From Streptomyces sp. NBC_00358 (GTDB lineage Bacteria > Actinomycetota > Actinomycetes > Streptomycetales > Streptomycetaceae), in the NCBI RefSeq assembly GCF_036099295.1, contig NZ_CP107976.1, positions 2,170,001 to 2,234,000 of the forward strand: DNA of 64,000 nt, in the 5' to 3' direction. Position 1 is the stretch's first letter. Every line of letters begins with the position of its first letter. The notes beneath the pieces were generated by a model, which worked only from the letters and a program-made list of their open reading frames with translations, searched no databases and was not told the origin of the DNA. The translations under genes were made by a program, and so were the position numbers. This document shows positions 24,486-35,508 of the stretch, piece after piece.

Positions 24486-26336
24486 TCAGCGTCCGACCGC
24501 GTACCCCTGCATCCCGCGCGGATTGGCCCCCGCCGACAGGACGCCCGTCGCGGGATCGCGGGCCACCGCGCACAGCCGCCCCTCGGACCAGGACTCGGCG
24601 ACCGTGACGTCGTGGCCCCGGCGGCGGAGTTCCTCGACGACCGCCTCGTCCGTGCGGGACTCGACCGTGAGGCTGCCGGGGCGCATGCCGCGCGGGTAGA
24701 AGGACCCGGGGAAGCTGTCGTTGTGCCAGTTCGGGGCGTCGATCGCGCCCTGGAGGTCGAGTCCGCCGCGTACCTCGGAGCGCAGCGCGACGGACAGGAA
24801 GAAGTGGGTCTGCCACTGGTCCTGCTGGTCGCCGCCGGGCGTGCCGAAGGCCATGACCGGCACGCCGTCGCGCAGTGCCAGGGAGGGCGTCAGCGTCGTA
24901 CGGGGACGGCGGCCCGGAGTCAGGGAGTTCGGCAGTCCCTCCTCCAGCCAGGCCATCTGGAGCCGGGTGCCGAGCGGGAAGCCCAGTTCGGGGACGACCG
25001 GGTTGGACTGGAGCCAGCCGCCGCTGGGGGTGGCGGCGACCATGTTGCCCCAGCGGTCGACGACGTCCAGGTGGCAGGTGTCGCCCCGGGTGCCGCCGTG
25101 GGCCGCCACTTCGGGTTCCGAGGCCGCGCGGGCCGTGGTGGGCTCGCCGGCGCCCGGTACCGCGAGCGCGTCGAAGCCGGGCTCCCCGGCGGCCACCACG
25201 CGCGCGTGCCGGCTCAACCGCGGATCGCGGCCGCCCGGAGCGCCGGGACGCAGCTCGTACGACGCCTTGTGCCCGACGAGGGCCCGGCGGGCGGCGTTGT
25301 AGGGCTCCGACAGCAGCTCGTCGAGCGGTACCTCGGCCGCGTCGCCGTACCAGGCCTCCCGGTCGGCCATGGCGAGCTTGCAGCCCTCGACGAGCAGGTG
25401 GACGTAGTCGGCGGAGCCGTAGCGGGGCAGTTCGGGCGGGAGCAGCGCCAGTTGCTGGAGGAGGACCGGGCCCTGGCTCCAGGGGCCCGCCTTGCACAGG
25501 GTCCAGCCGCGCCAGTCGTACGTCGCCGGGGCCTCGTAGGCCGCGGACCAGCCGGCCAGGTCGGCGGCTGTCAGGGTTCCGGTGTGGCGCTTGCCGCTGG
25601 TGTCCATGGTGGGCCGCCCGGCTTGGCGGACCAGGGCCTCGGCGATGAAGCCGGAGCGCCACACCTCCCGTGCCGCGTCGATCTCGGCCACCCGGTCCCC
25701 CGCGCCCGAGACCTCGTCGAGCAGCCGCCGCCAGGTCGCGGCGAGGGCCGGGTTGCGGAACAGCTCGCCGGGGCGCGGCGGCCTGCCGCCCGGCAGATAC
25801 ACCTCGGCCGACGAGGTCCACTCCGTCTCGAAGAGCGCCCGTACGGTGTCCACTGTCTCGCCGACGCGTTCCACGGGCGGGTGCCCGTCCTCGGCGTAGC
25901 CGATGGCGTACTTCAGGACGTCGGCGAGCGGTCTGGTCCCGTGGTCGCGCAGCAGCAGCATCCAGGCGTCGAACGCGCCGGGGACGGCGGCGGCGAGCGG
26001 GCCGGTGCCTGGTACGAGGTCCAGGCCGAGTCCCCTGTAGTGGGCGATCGTCGCTCCGGCGGGTGCGACGCCCTGTCCGCAGAGCACCCGCACGGCGCCG
26101 TCCGCGGGAGCCAGGATGATCGGGGCCTCGCCCGCGGGTCCGTTGAGGTGGGGTTCGACGACGTGCAGGACGAAACCGGCCGCGACGGCGGCGTCGTAGG
26201 CGTTGCCGCCGTCCTCCAGGACCGCCATCGCGGACTGCGAGGCGAGCCAGTGCGTGGAGGACACCATGCCGAAGGTGCCCTGGAGGGTGGGTCGGGTCGT
26301 GAACATGCCTGCCGCCTCACGGTACGGAGCGATCAA
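24486..26336 (-). CDS. Gamma-glutamyltransferase/acylase-like Ntn-hydrolase, no signal peptide
   Basis: 616 aa. It has the family layout: early LEDGGNAYDAAVAAGFVL, central GTLTAADLAGW, and the autocleavage site GGTRGDT-CHLDVVDRWGN with Thr420 as the expected nucleophile of the small subunit. RPRTTLTPSLALRDG and GTPGGDQQDQWQ follow. The residue after the Thr is Cys, where classical GGTs have Thr. No signal peptide is seen, unlike the secreted GGT at 45593. It may be a cytoplasmic amidase or acylase rather than a true glutathione enzyme. A second Met at 26306 is an equally good start. Confidence 0.83.
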   Translation of the reverse strand: MIAPYREAAGMFTTRPTLQGTFGMVSSTHWLASQSAMAVLEDGGNAYDAAVAAGFVLHVVEPHLNGPAGEAPIILAPADGAVRVLCGQGVAPAGATIAHYRGLGLDLVPGTGPLAAAVPGAFDAWMLLLRDHGTRPLADVLKYAIGYAEDGHPPVERVGETVDTVRALFETEWTSSAEVYLPGGRPPRPGELFRNPALAATWRRLLDEVSGAGDRVAEIDAAREVWRSGFIAEALVRQAGRPTMDTSGKRHTGTLTAADLAGWSAAYEAPATYDWRGWTLCKAGPWSQGPVLLQQLALLPPELPRYGSADYVHLLVEGCKLAMADREAWYGDAAEVPLDELLSEPYNAARRALVGHKASYELRPGAPGGRDPRLSRHARVVAAGEPGFDALAVPGAGEPTTARAASEPEVAAHGGTRGDTCHLDVVDRWGNMVAATPSGGWLQSNPVVPELGFPLGTRLQMAWLEEGLPNSLTPGRRPRTTLTPSLALRDGVPVMAFGTPGGDQQDQWQTHFFLSVALRSEVRGGLDLQGAIDAPNWHNDSFPGSFYPRGMRPGSLTVESRTDEAVVEELRRRGHDVTVAESWSEGRLCAVARDPATGVLSAGANPRGMQGYAVGR

Positions 26337-26454
26337 CCTCGCTCCCGACTATGACACTTGTCCCGGCGCGGACGGCAGGGCCGGGCACGGGTGCGCGGAG
26401 ACCGGCCCGGCGCGCCCGCGCCGGCCGTGCGGGGCGTCCGGGGTGGAACGGCGC

Positions 26455-27234
26455 TCAGGGCGCGGGTGCCCAGGCGGTGGTCCCCAGCGTGTTCTCCGGA
26501 CCGATGTCGAGGTACTCCGCCGGCCGCAGGGTGACGGCGTGCTGTCCCTTCTGGGGTGCGACGCGCAGATACACGCCGTGCTGGGCCGCCGTACGCCAGT
26601 AGAGGACGGCCCGCGCGGTGTCGCCCGGATGGAGCGTGAAGGGTTCGGGGCCGGGGTCGGCGGGCGCCATGAACACCTTGTCCGTCCCCACCACGCTGTG
26701 CACCCCGGTGATCGGGGCGCCCTCCTCGTCGAGGACCTGGGCGACGGCCGGGTAGCCGTTCACCTTGTACGGCCGCTTGCCGCAGTCGGTGAGGGTCAGC
26801 GTCATGCCGCGCAGGCCCATGGCCGCGTCGCCGGGTCCGGTGTCGAGGCGCAGACCGGACGGCGGGCAGCCACGGCCCTGCTGCACCGGGACCCGCTTCG
26901 GGGGCTCGGACGGCACGACGACGACTGGAGCCGCGGTGGGCGTCCTGGTCGGGTCCGGGACGTGTGTCCGCCCGGGGTCGCGCTCCCGGTCGAGCTCGGC
27001 GGACAGCCCGCACCCGCTGGTGACCGTCGCGACCAGCCAGGCGAGGACGACAGGACGGAGCCACCTCGTCCGGGGACCGAGGACGGGACGCGGACGACCA
27101 CCGCGCGGAGCTGCGGCGACGGTGGGGGCAGCGCACCGCCTCGCAGGCTCGGCGGCTGGTGCCGCGCCGGCCGGTCCCGGGTTTGTCGCGATCACGGGCC
27201 GATCATGGCACGGGAGCTCGCCGGAGGGCGTCAC
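26455..27234 (-). CDS. DUF4232 domain lipoprotein
   Basis: 259 aa from the GTG at 27234. Hydrophobic segment PVVLAWLVATVTSGC ends in a lipobox-like TSGC with Cys75, so it is probably lipid-anchored outside the membrane. The mature part has the DUF4232 pattern: Cys, then LRLDTGPGDAAMGLRGMTLTLTDCG, and a C-terminal beta-rich domain with ...DIGPENTLGTTAW. The GTG overlaps the stop of the NarL-type regulator (GTGA), implying coupling; this gives an unusually long n-region, and GTG 27195 is a possible later start. Position suggests an accessory to the two-component system. Confidence 0.78.
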   Translation of the reverse strand: MTPSGELPCHDRPVIATNPGPAGAAPAAEPARRCAAPTVAAAPRGGRPRPVLGPRTRWLRPVVLAWLVATVTSGCGLSAELDRERDPGRTHVPDPTRTPTAAPVVVVPSEPPKRVPVQQGRGCPPSGLRLDTGPGDAAMGLRGMTLTLTDCGKRPYKVNGYPAVAQVLDEEGAPITGVHSVVGTDKVFMAPADPGPEPFTLHPGDTARAVLYWRTAAQHGVYLRVAPQKGQHAVTLRPAEYLDIGPENTLGTTAWAPAP

Positions 27235-27938
27235 TCCGTGGATCCACGTGCCGTCACCAGTCCCGACTCGTAGGCGAAGACGACGAGTTGGGCCCGGTCG
27301 CGGGCGGCCAGCTTCGTCATCGCGCGGCTGATGTGGGTCTTGGCCGTCAGGGGGCTGATGACCATGTGCGCGGCGATCTCCTCGTTGCTCAGGCCGCGCG
27401 CGGCGAGCGCGGTGACCTCGCGTTCGCGGCGCGTGAGGCCTTCGAGACCCGGCGCCGTGGCCCGGTCGGGGGGCCGGGCCACGAACTCCCCGATCAGGGT
27501 GCGGGTCACCGACGGCGACAGCAGCGCCTCCCCGCGGGCGACGACCTCGATGGCCTGGAGCAGATCGGCGGGCTCGGTGTCCTTGAGGAGGAAGCCGCTC
27601 GCCCCGGCGCGCAGCGCCTCGAAGACGTACTCGTCCAGGCCGTAGTTGGTGAGGATGACGACGTGCACTGCGGTGAGTTCCGGGTCGGCGACGATACGGC
27701 GGGTGGCCTCGATGCCCGTCATCACGGGCATCTGCACGTCGACCAGGGCCACATCGGGCACCTCGGCGCGGACCAGGGCGAGCCCCTGGGCCCCGTCGGC
27801 CGCCTCGCCGACCACCTCGATGCCCTCCTCCGCGTCCAGCAGGGCGCGGAACCCGGCACGCATGAGGGCCTGGTCGTCGACCAGGGCCACCCTGATCGGG
27901 CGGCGCGCCCCGGTGGGTGTGTCCGGGCCGCCGTTCAT
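27231..27938 (-). CDS. NarL/LuxR-family response regulator
   Basis: 235 aa. Receiver with DD at 21-22, phosphoacceptor Asp67 in ALVDVQMPVMTG and Lys in FLLKDTEP. The LuxR helix-turn-helix lies near residues 165-225 with LTRREREVTALAARGLSNEEIA and LTAKTHISRAMTKLAARDRAQ. The ATG overlaps the stop of the kinase gene (ATGA), and its own stop overlaps the start of the DUF4232 lipoprotein gene. So kinase, regulator and lipoprotein are translated as a chain. Confidence 0.93.
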   Translation of the reverse strand: MNGGPDTPTGARRPIRVALVDDQALMRAGFRALLDAEEGIEVVGEAADGAQGLALVRAEVPDVALVDVQMPVMTGIEATRRIVADPELTAVHVVILTNYGLDEYVFEALRAGASGFLLKDTEPADLLQAIEVVARGEALLSPSVTRTLIGEFVARPPDRATAPGLEGLTRREREVTALAARGLSNEEIAAHMVISPLTAKTHISRAMTKLAARDRAQLVVFAYESGLVTARGSTE

Positions 27939-29047
27939 CGCGCCTCCTCCGGTGCGTCCAGGGGCAGTTCGGCCCGTACCGAGAAGCCGCCCTCCGCGCG
28001 CGGGGCGGCGCTCAGTGTTCCGCCGAGGGCGGTGACGCGTTCGCGCATGCCGGTGAGGCCGATGCCCGGGACGGGCGGCCCGGACCGGCGGGCCACACCG
28101 TCGTCGTGCACCTCGATCGTCAACTCGTCGGGGCGATATCCGAGTTCGACCGTCACCTTGGCTGGGCCCGCGTGCCGCGCCGCGTTGGTCAGGGCCTCCT
28201 GGACGATGCGGTACGCGGCGCGGTCCACGGTCGCCGCGAGCGGACGTTCCTCGCCGGTCACCCTCAGATCGACGGCGAGCCCGGCGGCACGGGCCCGTTC
28301 CACGAGCAGCGCCGGGGTGCCCGTGGGCTCGTCGGTGCGCAACACCTCCAGCGTGGACCGCAGTTCACGCATCGCCTCGCCGCCCGCCTGCTGGATGGCG
28401 AGCAGCGCGGGCGGCACCTCCTCGCCGCGCTTGCGCGCCAGATGGACGGCGACTCCCGCCTGGAGTTTGACGATCGAGATGCTGTGGGTGAGCGAGTCGT
28501 GCAACTCGCGTGCGATGCGTAGGCGTTCCTCGCCCGCTCGGCGCAGCGCCACTTCCTCGCGCGTCCGTTCGGCCTCCAGGGCGCGCTGCTCGGTCTGGCG
28601 CAGATAGGCCTGCCAGTTGCGGTCGGCGAGCCCGGTGACCAGGGCGCACAGGAACCAGCCGGCCAGCAGCAGCGTCCGCTCCACCACTTCCCCCGCCCCG
28701 GGTCCCGTCGTCATGAATCCGGCCAGGAACACGGCGCTCGCGAGGGCCGCGACGCCCCGGTGTCCGGCTCGGGCGGCCGTGTGCACCGCGCCGAGGACGG
28801 GGAGGGCGGACAGGGTGCCGGGGTGGGCGTGCACGACGTACGCCGTGGTGGCCGCGGTGGTGATCGCCAGCACGACACGCGGGGCGCCCCGGTAGGCCGC
28901 CAGGGTCAGCGAACCCAGGGCGATCAGGAGGTAGTCGAGGACGGTCGTGCCGTCCTCGAACACGGCCGCGGTCGTCACGAGGGCACCGACGACGACCGCG
29001 AGGGCGGCGTCGGCCGGACGCCCGCGGACGGCCTGGTCGAACTGCAT
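27935..29047 (-). CDS. NarX/DesK-type sensor histidine kinase
   Basis: 370 aa. Four or five short transmembrane segments fill residues 10-145 with little extracytoplasmic loop, so it is an intramembrane-sensing type. A coiled linker (150-175) leads to the HisKA_3 motif RIARELHDSLTHSISI with His183. The ATPase domain shows EALTNAARHAG and VHDDGVARRSG...GIGLTGMRERV. ATG at 29047 is the natural start; the longer reading runs into the divergent gene. Head of the kinase-regulator-lipoprotein operon, divergent from the AhpD-like gene. Confidence 0.92.
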   Translation of the reverse strand: MQFDQAVRGRPADAALAVVVGALVTTAAVFEDGTTVLDYLLIALGSLTLAAYRGAPRVVLAITTAATTAYVVHAHPGTLSALPVLGAVHTAARAGHRGVAALASAVFLAGFMTTGPGAGEVVERTLLLAGWFLCALVTGLADRNWQAYLRQTEQRALEAERTREEVALRRAGEERLRIARELHDSLTHSISIVKLQAGVAVHLARKRGEEVPPALLAIQQAGGEAMRELRSTLEVLRTDEPTGTPALLVERARAAGLAVDLRVTGEERPLAATVDRAAYRIVQEALTNAARHAGPAKVTVELGYRPDELTIEVHDDGVARRSGPPVPGIGLTGMRERVTALGGTLSAAPRAEGGFSVRAELPLDAPEEAR

Positions 29048-29260
29048 GCCCGGGACTCTATGCGGGTGCGCCCGCCACCGCGTCGGTCCTGGGGACGGCT
29101 GTCGGGCTACTCCCGCCGCAGTAGCCGGGGCCGGGCACCGCGCCCGCCGCGGCAGCCAGGATCCCCCTCGGCCGTACGACGCCGGCGCCACCTCCTGCGG
29201 GCCATGGTTGACCGCGGTCGCCGCACGTCCGGCACCCCTCGGTCCAATCAGGAGGCACCC

Positions 29261-30268
29261 ATGGCCCCGTCCCTCTCGACCCCCTTCCGGTACACCACCC
29301 CGCCCGCGCGCAAGTCCGCCGGCGGCGCGACCGCCGACGTCTACACCCAACTGGCCTCCGACTTCGGCATGGAACGTCCGGCCACCTTCGTCGTCCTCTC
29401 GTCCGCGCCCGAACTCCTCACCGCCACCTGGGCGTTGATGCGGGAGTCGCTGATCGCGGGCGAGGGCGACCGGACCGGGAAGGAACTCGCCGCGCTCGGG
29501 GTGTCGTTGGCCAACCGATGCCCCTTCTGCGTGGACGCGCACACCATGCTGCTGCACGCCACCGGGGACCATGCCCTCGCCGAGGCGGTCGCGCGCGGGG
29601 AGACGCCGTCCGACGAGGGGCACGCCCGCGTACTGGCCTGGGGCAGGGCGAGCAGGGCGCCCGGCGCACGGGAGTTGACGCCGTACCCCTTCCCCGCCGC
29701 GCACGCTCCCGCGTACATCGGCACGATGCTCAGCTTCCACTTCATCAACCGGATCGCCTCCGCGCTGCTGACCGAGAACCTCCTTCCGGGGAACGCTCAG
29801 CGGTTCCGGGCGGTACGGAGTCTGGGCGGGCGTTCGCTGGCCAGGACGGTGCGCCGCCGGCCGGCCCCGGGTGCGGGTCTCACGGTGCTCGACGCCCCTG
29901 GACCGGGTCCCGGCTGGGCGCGGGGCACCTCCGTCGGTCCCGCCTACGCCGCCCTGCGCGAGGCCGCGACCGCGGGGGGAGGACTGCTCGACGAGGCGGA
30001 CCGCGCCGTCGTACGGGAAACGCTCAAGGGGTGGGACGGCGCGCATCCCTCGCTCGCGTGGGACGGCCTCCCCGACCGGTCGCGCCCCGGAGCGCGCCTG
30101 GCGCTGCTGGCCGCGCTCGCCCCGTACCGCGTAACGGACGAGGACGTGGCGGCCTGGCGCGCACCCGGCCGTTCCGACCGCTCCCTGGTGCGCCTCGTCT
30201 CCTACGGAGCGTTCGCGGCCGTCGACCGCGTCGAACGGGCCCTCCCGGCGTACACCACGAAGCCGTAG
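29261..30268 (+). CDS. AhpD-like/carboxymuconolactone decarboxylase-family protein
   Basis: 335 aa. The N-terminal half carries the AhpD redox motif NRCPFCVDAHTMLLHA with Cys87, Cys90 and His94, as in alkylhydroperoxidase D and peroxidase-related proteins. The C-terminal half (about 190-335) is a second helical stretch without a clear motif; it may be a degenerate duplicate. The ATG at 29261 has a perfect AGGAGG at 29250-29255. Likely role is thiol-dependent peroxide reduction in the cytoplasm. Divergent from the kinase operon. Confidence 0.85.
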   Translation: MAPSLSTPFRYTTPPARKSAGGATADVYTQLASDFGMERPATFVVLSSAPELLTATWALMRESLIAGEGDRTGKELAALGVSLANRCPFCVDAHTMLLHATGDHALAEAVARGETPSDEGHARVLAWGRASRAPGARELTPYPFPAAHAPAYIGTMLSFHFINRIASALLTENLLPGNAQRFRAVRSLGGRSLARTVRRRPAPGAGLTVLDAPGPGPGWARGTSVGPAYAALREAATAGGGLLDEADRAVVRETLKGWDGAHPSLAWDGLPDRSRPGARLALLAALAPYRVTDEDVAAWRAPGRSDRSLVRLVSYGAFAAVDRVERALPAYTTKP

Positions 30269-30527
30269 CAGCGGCAGCGGCAGCGGCGAACGCGACACAG
30301 AGGGTGGGGCGGGGCCGGGCGGAGCGGGGCTACAGAAGTAGACGATCAAGGTGTCGCACAAAACAGACATCTTGCTACAGCATCAGTCAATCGCCGCCAA
30401 GGTGAGTCACTGTCACTACACGGGCACGAAGTCGGCCGGCCCTTTCGCACCACAGCGTCTCGTGTGACACTGGCGTCCCGTCCGCAGTGCGGACCGTCTC
30501 CGCACCATCCCCCACGAGAAGTGCGCT
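30269..30527. other. Spacer with AT-richer promoter-like stretch
   Basis: After a short GGCAGC microsatellite (30272-30286), the stretch 30335-30420 is clearly less GC-rich than the surroundings and is the likely promoter region of the secreted DUF3558-like gene. I cannot assign a defined -35/-10 pair with confidence. Confidence 0.35.
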
Positions 30528-31196
30528 TTGGGTTCTCTTCCTCTGCCGCTCGCGCTCGCCGCGCGCCTACTGCCGGTCGCTCTGCTCGCCTCCGCGGGCT
30601 GGGCCCTGGCCGCCGGCCCGTCCGCAGCGACCCCCAACGCCGAGGACAAATCGTCACAGAAGCAGACAGTCGACTCGCCCTCGGCCCCATCGGCCTCGGC
30701 CGCTGTCAAGAGGTTCGCCGCGTCGCCCGCCCCCTGCGGCAGCATCCAGGTCTCGACGATCAAGTCCCTGGTCCCCGGCGCCAAGACGGCCGGCCAGGAG
30801 ATCGCGTCGACCGACAAGGCGCTGCGCCGCACCTGTTCGTGGAACGCGCTGAAGGGCTTCGACTACCGCTGGCTCGACGTCTCGTACGAGATCAAGGACT
30901 CGGACGCCGCGGCGGAGAAGGCCTACAAGGAGCGCGTGGCGGACAAGAGCGGCGGCGGGGCGGTACCGGGGGTCGGTGACTCGGCCTACTCCGTGGTCAA
31001 TCTCAGCACCGAGGACAAGCAGCAGACCCGCGAGGGCGTGGTGATCGTGCGGTCGTCCAACGCGCTGGTGGTCGTCACCTACAACGGCAGCGACTTCGAG
31101 ACCAAGAAGGCGCCCGGCACCGACGAGATCAACAAGGGCGCCATCAAGGCGGCGAAGGACGCGACGGCGGCGCTGAAGGACGGCCAGAAGGTCTGA
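30528..31196 (+). CDS. Secreted DUF3558-like protein
   Basis: 222 aa. It begins with TTG; GAGAAG at 30515-30520 is 7 nt before it and no in-frame ATG or GTG fits. A signal peptide is clear (hydrophobic SLPLPLALAARLLPVALLA, then an AxA-type site near residue 28). A Ser/Lys/Pro linker leads to a compact domain with the pattern PAPCGSIQ...LVPGA...RRTCSWNA, which resembles the DUF3558/PknH-sensor-like fold with a Cys pair (about 70 and 104). Function unknown; probably an extracellular binding protein. Its stop forms part of a hairpin with the opposing NCS1 gene stop. Confidence 0.72.
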   Translation: MGSLPLPLALAARLLPVALLASAGWALAAGPSAATPNAEDKSSQKQTVDSPSAPSASAAVKRFAASPAPCGSIQVSTIKSLVPGAKTAGQEIASTDKALRRTCSWNALKGFDYRWLDVSYEIKDSDAAAEKAYKERVADKSGGGAVPGVGDSAYSVVNLSTEDKQQTREGVVIVRSSNALVVVTYNGSDFETKKAPGTDEINKGAIKAAKDATAALKDGQKV

Positions 31197-31216
31197 CCGT
31201 CCTCCGGTCCCCGCCG

Positions 31217-31223
<7 letters not shown>
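31190..31223. terminator. Hairpin spanning two opposing stop codons
   Basis: GGTCTGAC (31190-31197) and GTCAGACC (31216-31223) form a perfect 8-bp stem with an 18-nt loop. Each arm contains the stop codon of one convergent gene (the secreted DUF3558-like gene and the NCS1 permease). Confidence 0.55.
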
Positions 31224-32743
<1,520 letters not shown>

Positions 32744-32869
32744 GAGCAGGCCAATCAATGAGGAGTGACGGGAAAGGCCGTGCGGGGACCGACTCGGGGG
32801 GTGCGCGGAGAGCGCCCTGATCCCCTTCCCGGGACGGCGGGAAGGGGAGAACGGGGAACGGGCCTTCGG

Positions 32870-33892
32870 TTACTGCCCGTTGATGCCGGGGATGACCTGT
32901 GTGCCGTACGCGTCGATGGTGGCCTCCTGGGCGTCGTGCATGTCGTAGACCGCGAACTGGTCGACGCCCAGCTCACGCAGCGCGTTCAGCTTCTCGATGT
33001 GCCGCTCGGCCGTTCCGATCAGGCAGAACCGGTCGACGATCTCGTCGGGCACGAACGCCGTGTCGGGGTTGTCGGCCCGTCCGTGGTGGGAGTAGTCGTA
33101 CCCCTCACGGGCCTTGATGTAGTCGGTGAGTTCGTCGGGTACGGCGGCCGAGTGCTCGCCGTACTTGGAGACCAGGTCGGCGACGTGGTTGCCGACCATG
33201 CCGCCGAACCACCGGCACTGCTCGCGGGCGTGGGCGAGTGCCTCGGGCGAGTCGTCCTCGGTGATGTACGCGGGCGCGGCCACGCAGATCTTCACCTCGG
33301 CGGGGTCGCGCCCGGCTTCGGCCGCCGCGTCCTTCACGGCCTTGACCATGTACTCGGTGAGATAGAGGTCGGCGAGCTGGAGGATGAAGCCGTCGGCCTC
33401 CTCGCCGGTCATCTTCAGGGCCTTCGGGCCGTACGCGGCCATCCAGACCGGCAGTTCGGCCCCCGGCCTGACCCACGGGAACTTGATGACGGTGCCGCCG
33501 AGGTCGGCCTCGTCGCCCCGGCCGAGGGCGCGGATGACCTTCATCGCACCGCTTATGCGGGCGAGGGTGTTGGGCTTGCGTCCGGCGACGCGCATCGCCG
33601 AGTCGCCGCGCCCGATGCCGCACACCGTGCGGTTGCCGTACATGTCGTTGAGCGTCGCGAAGGTGGAGGCGGTGACCTCCCAGGTACGGGTGCCCGGGTT
33701 GGTGACCATCGGGCCGACCGTCAGCTTCTCGGTGTTGGCGAGAATCTGACTGTAGATCACAAAGGGTTCCTGCCAGAGCACGGCCGAGTCGAAGGTCCAG
33801 CCGTACGTGAAGCCGTTGGCCTCGGCCCGCTTCATCAGCTCGATGACACGGGAGGCCGGGGGGTCTGTCTGCAGGACGAGTCCGAAGTCCAT
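32870..33892 (-). CDS. LLM-class F420/flavin-dependent oxidoreductase, TIGR03842-like
   Basis: 340 aa bacterial-luciferase-like TIM barrel. It opens MDFGLVLQTDPPASRVIELM and has AANTEKLTVGPMVTNP-type and GIGRGDSAMRVAGRKP segments typical of the F420-dependent LLM group related to Mer; I recall this clade as TIGR03842, function unassigned. It lies 19 nt after the dihydropyrimidinase gene, with AGGAG 9 nt before the ATG, so they are co-transcribed. Because no dihydropyrimidine dehydrogenase is visible in the cluster, it could reduce uracil or thymine to the dihydropyrimidine, or act on another intermediate. That role is inference. Confidence 0.88.
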   Translation of the reverse strand: MDFGLVLQTDPPASRVIELMKRAEANGFTYGWTFDSAVLWQEPFVIYSQILANTEKLTVGPMVTNPGTRTWEVTASTFATLNDMYGNRTVCGIGRGDSAMRVAGRKPNTLARISGAMKVIRALGRGDEADLGGTVIKFPWVRPGAELPVWMAAYGPKALKMTGEEADGFILQLADLYLTEYMVKAVKDAAAEAGRDPAEVKICVAAPAYITEDDSPEALAHAREQCRWFGGMVGNHVADLVSKYGEHSAAVPDELTDYIKAREGYDYSHHGRADNPDTAFVPDEIVDRFCLIGTAERHIEKLNALRELGVDQFAVYDMHDAQEATIDAYGTQVIPGINGQ

Positions 33893-33911
33893 TGGCGCCA
33901 CTCCTGGTCGC

Positions 33912-35312
33912 TCAGAGAAGGTACTGACAGGTGGAACGCGGGGTGTAGACGCCGTGACCCGCGCGTCCGGTGAACTCCCGCTCGGTGATGACCGGTTCAC
34001 CACGCGAGAGCACGGTCTCGACCCGTCCGGTGACGCGTTTGCCCTCGTACGCCGAGTAGTCGACGTTCATGTGGTGGGTCTCGACCGACATGATCTGCTC
34101 GGCGTGCGGGTCGTAGATGACGACGTCGGCGTCGGCGCCGGGCGCGATGGTGCCCTTCTTCGGGTACAGGCCGAACATCCGGGCCGGGGTGGCGCAGGCG
34201 ATCTCGATCCAGCGGCGCCGGGAGATGTGTCCGTCGACGACGGCCTGGTGGAGCAGGTCCATACGGTTCTCGACGCCGGGAAGGCCGTTGGGGATCTTCG
34301 AGAAGTCGCCGCGGCCGAGCTCCTTCTGGCCGGTGAAGCAGAAGGGGCAGTGGTCCGTCGACACGACCTGGAGGTCGTTGGTACGCAGGCCGCGCCACAG
34401 GGCCGTCTGGTGTTCCTTGGGCCGAAGGGGCGTACTGCACACGTACTTCGCGCCCTCGAAGTCCGGCTCCGCGAGGTTGTCGGTCGACAGGAACAGGTAC
34501 TGGGGGCAGGTCTCGCCGAACACGTTCAGGCCTTCGTCACGTGCGCGGGCGATCTCGGCCACGGCTTCGGTGGCGGACACGTGCACGACGTAGAGCGGGG
34601 CGCCGGCGACCTGGGCGAGCTTGATGGCGCGGTGGGTGGCCTCGGCCTCCAGGAGCGCCTTGCGCACCTCCCCGTGGTACCGCGGATCGGTCTCGCCGCG
34701 GGCCAGCGCCTGTTCGACGAGCACGTCGATCGCGATGCCGTTCTCGGCGTGCATCATGATGAGGCCGCCGTTCTCGGCGGAGCGCTGCATGGCGCGCAGG
34801 ATCTGGCCGTCGTCGCTGTAGAAGACGCCCGGATAGGCCATGAACTGCTTGAAGGAGGTGACGCCCTCCTCGACCAGCAGGTCCATCTCCTTGAGCGTCT
34901 CCTGGTTGACGTCGGAGACGATCATGTGGAACGCGTAGTCGATGGCGCAGTTGCCGTCGGCCTTGGCGTTCCAGGCGTCCAGGCCCTCGCGCAGCGAGTG
35001 GCCGACGCTCTGGACCGCGAAGTCGATGATGGTGGTGGTACCGCCCCAGGCGGCGGCCCGGGTGCCGGTCTCGAAGGTGTCGGAGGCGAAGGTGCCGCCG
35101 AAGGGCAGTTCCATGTGGGTGTGGGCGTCGACGCCGCCCGGGATGACGTACTTGCCGGTGGCGTCGATGGTGCGCTCGGCCGTCCACGACTCGGCCGCGG
35201 GTGTGCCGCTCGCCGCGAGGGCGGCGATCCGGCCGTCCTCGATCAGGACGTCGGCGTGGATCTCGTCGGACGCGGTGATGACGAGACCACCCCGGATGAC
35301 GGTACGGCTCAT
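33912..35312 (-). CDS. hydA: Dihydropyrimidinase (D-hydantoinase)
   Basis: 466 aa amidohydrolase. Metal ligands are visible: His64 and His66 in GGVDAHTHMELPFGG, the carbamylated Lys155 in GVTSFKQFMAYPG, then MHAEN and VHVSATEA histidines and the Asp in STDHCPF. The enzyme opens dihydrouracil or dihydrothymine to the N-carbamoyl-beta-amino acid. Length and motifs are normal for the family. Starts at ATG 35312. It heads a two-gene unit with the LLM oxidoreductase; the next step is supplied by the two ureidopropionase-like enzymes nearby. Confidence 0.94.
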   Translation of the reverse strand: MSRTVIRGGLVITASDEIHADVLIEDGRIAALAASGTPAAESWTAERTIDATGKYVIPGGVDAHTHMELPFGGTFASDTFETGTRAAAWGGTTTIIDFAVQSVGHSLREGLDAWNAKADGNCAIDYAFHMIVSDVNQETLKEMDLLVEEGVTSFKQFMAYPGVFYSDDGQILRAMQRSAENGGLIMMHAENGIAIDVLVEQALARGETDPRYHGEVRKALLEAEATHRAIKLAQVAGAPLYVVHVSATEAVAEIARARDEGLNVFGETCPQYLFLSTDNLAEPDFEGAKYVCSTPLRPKEHQTALWRGLRTNDLQVVSTDHCPFCFTGQKELGRGDFSKIPNGLPGVENRMDLLHQAVVDGHISRRRWIEIACATPARMFGLYPKKGTIAPGADADVVIYDPHAEQIMSVETHHMNVDYSAYEGKRVTGRVETVLSRGEPVITEREFTGRAGHGVYTPRSTCQYLL

Positions 35313-35508
35313 GCTCCCTCTCCTTCCGGTCGTGCGTGCGCTGAGGGGGTTGTGAGGCTGTCAGAGGCTGAGGTCGGCACTGTTTCCTGGTGAACGGGCT
35401 CGTGGGGCGGTTCGCGAGAGGGGCCGCGCGGACCGCCGTGCCGCGGGTGGCTCCGGGCGCCGCCGTCCGGCGCCCGGAGCCGGTCCGGGCCCGTGGCGCG
35501 CGGAGGCG

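Noticed and set aside
24612..26354. A 580-codon plus-strand open frame opposite the GGT-like gene
   Set aside because: Shadow of a gene whose autocleavage site and small-subunit motifs are intact.
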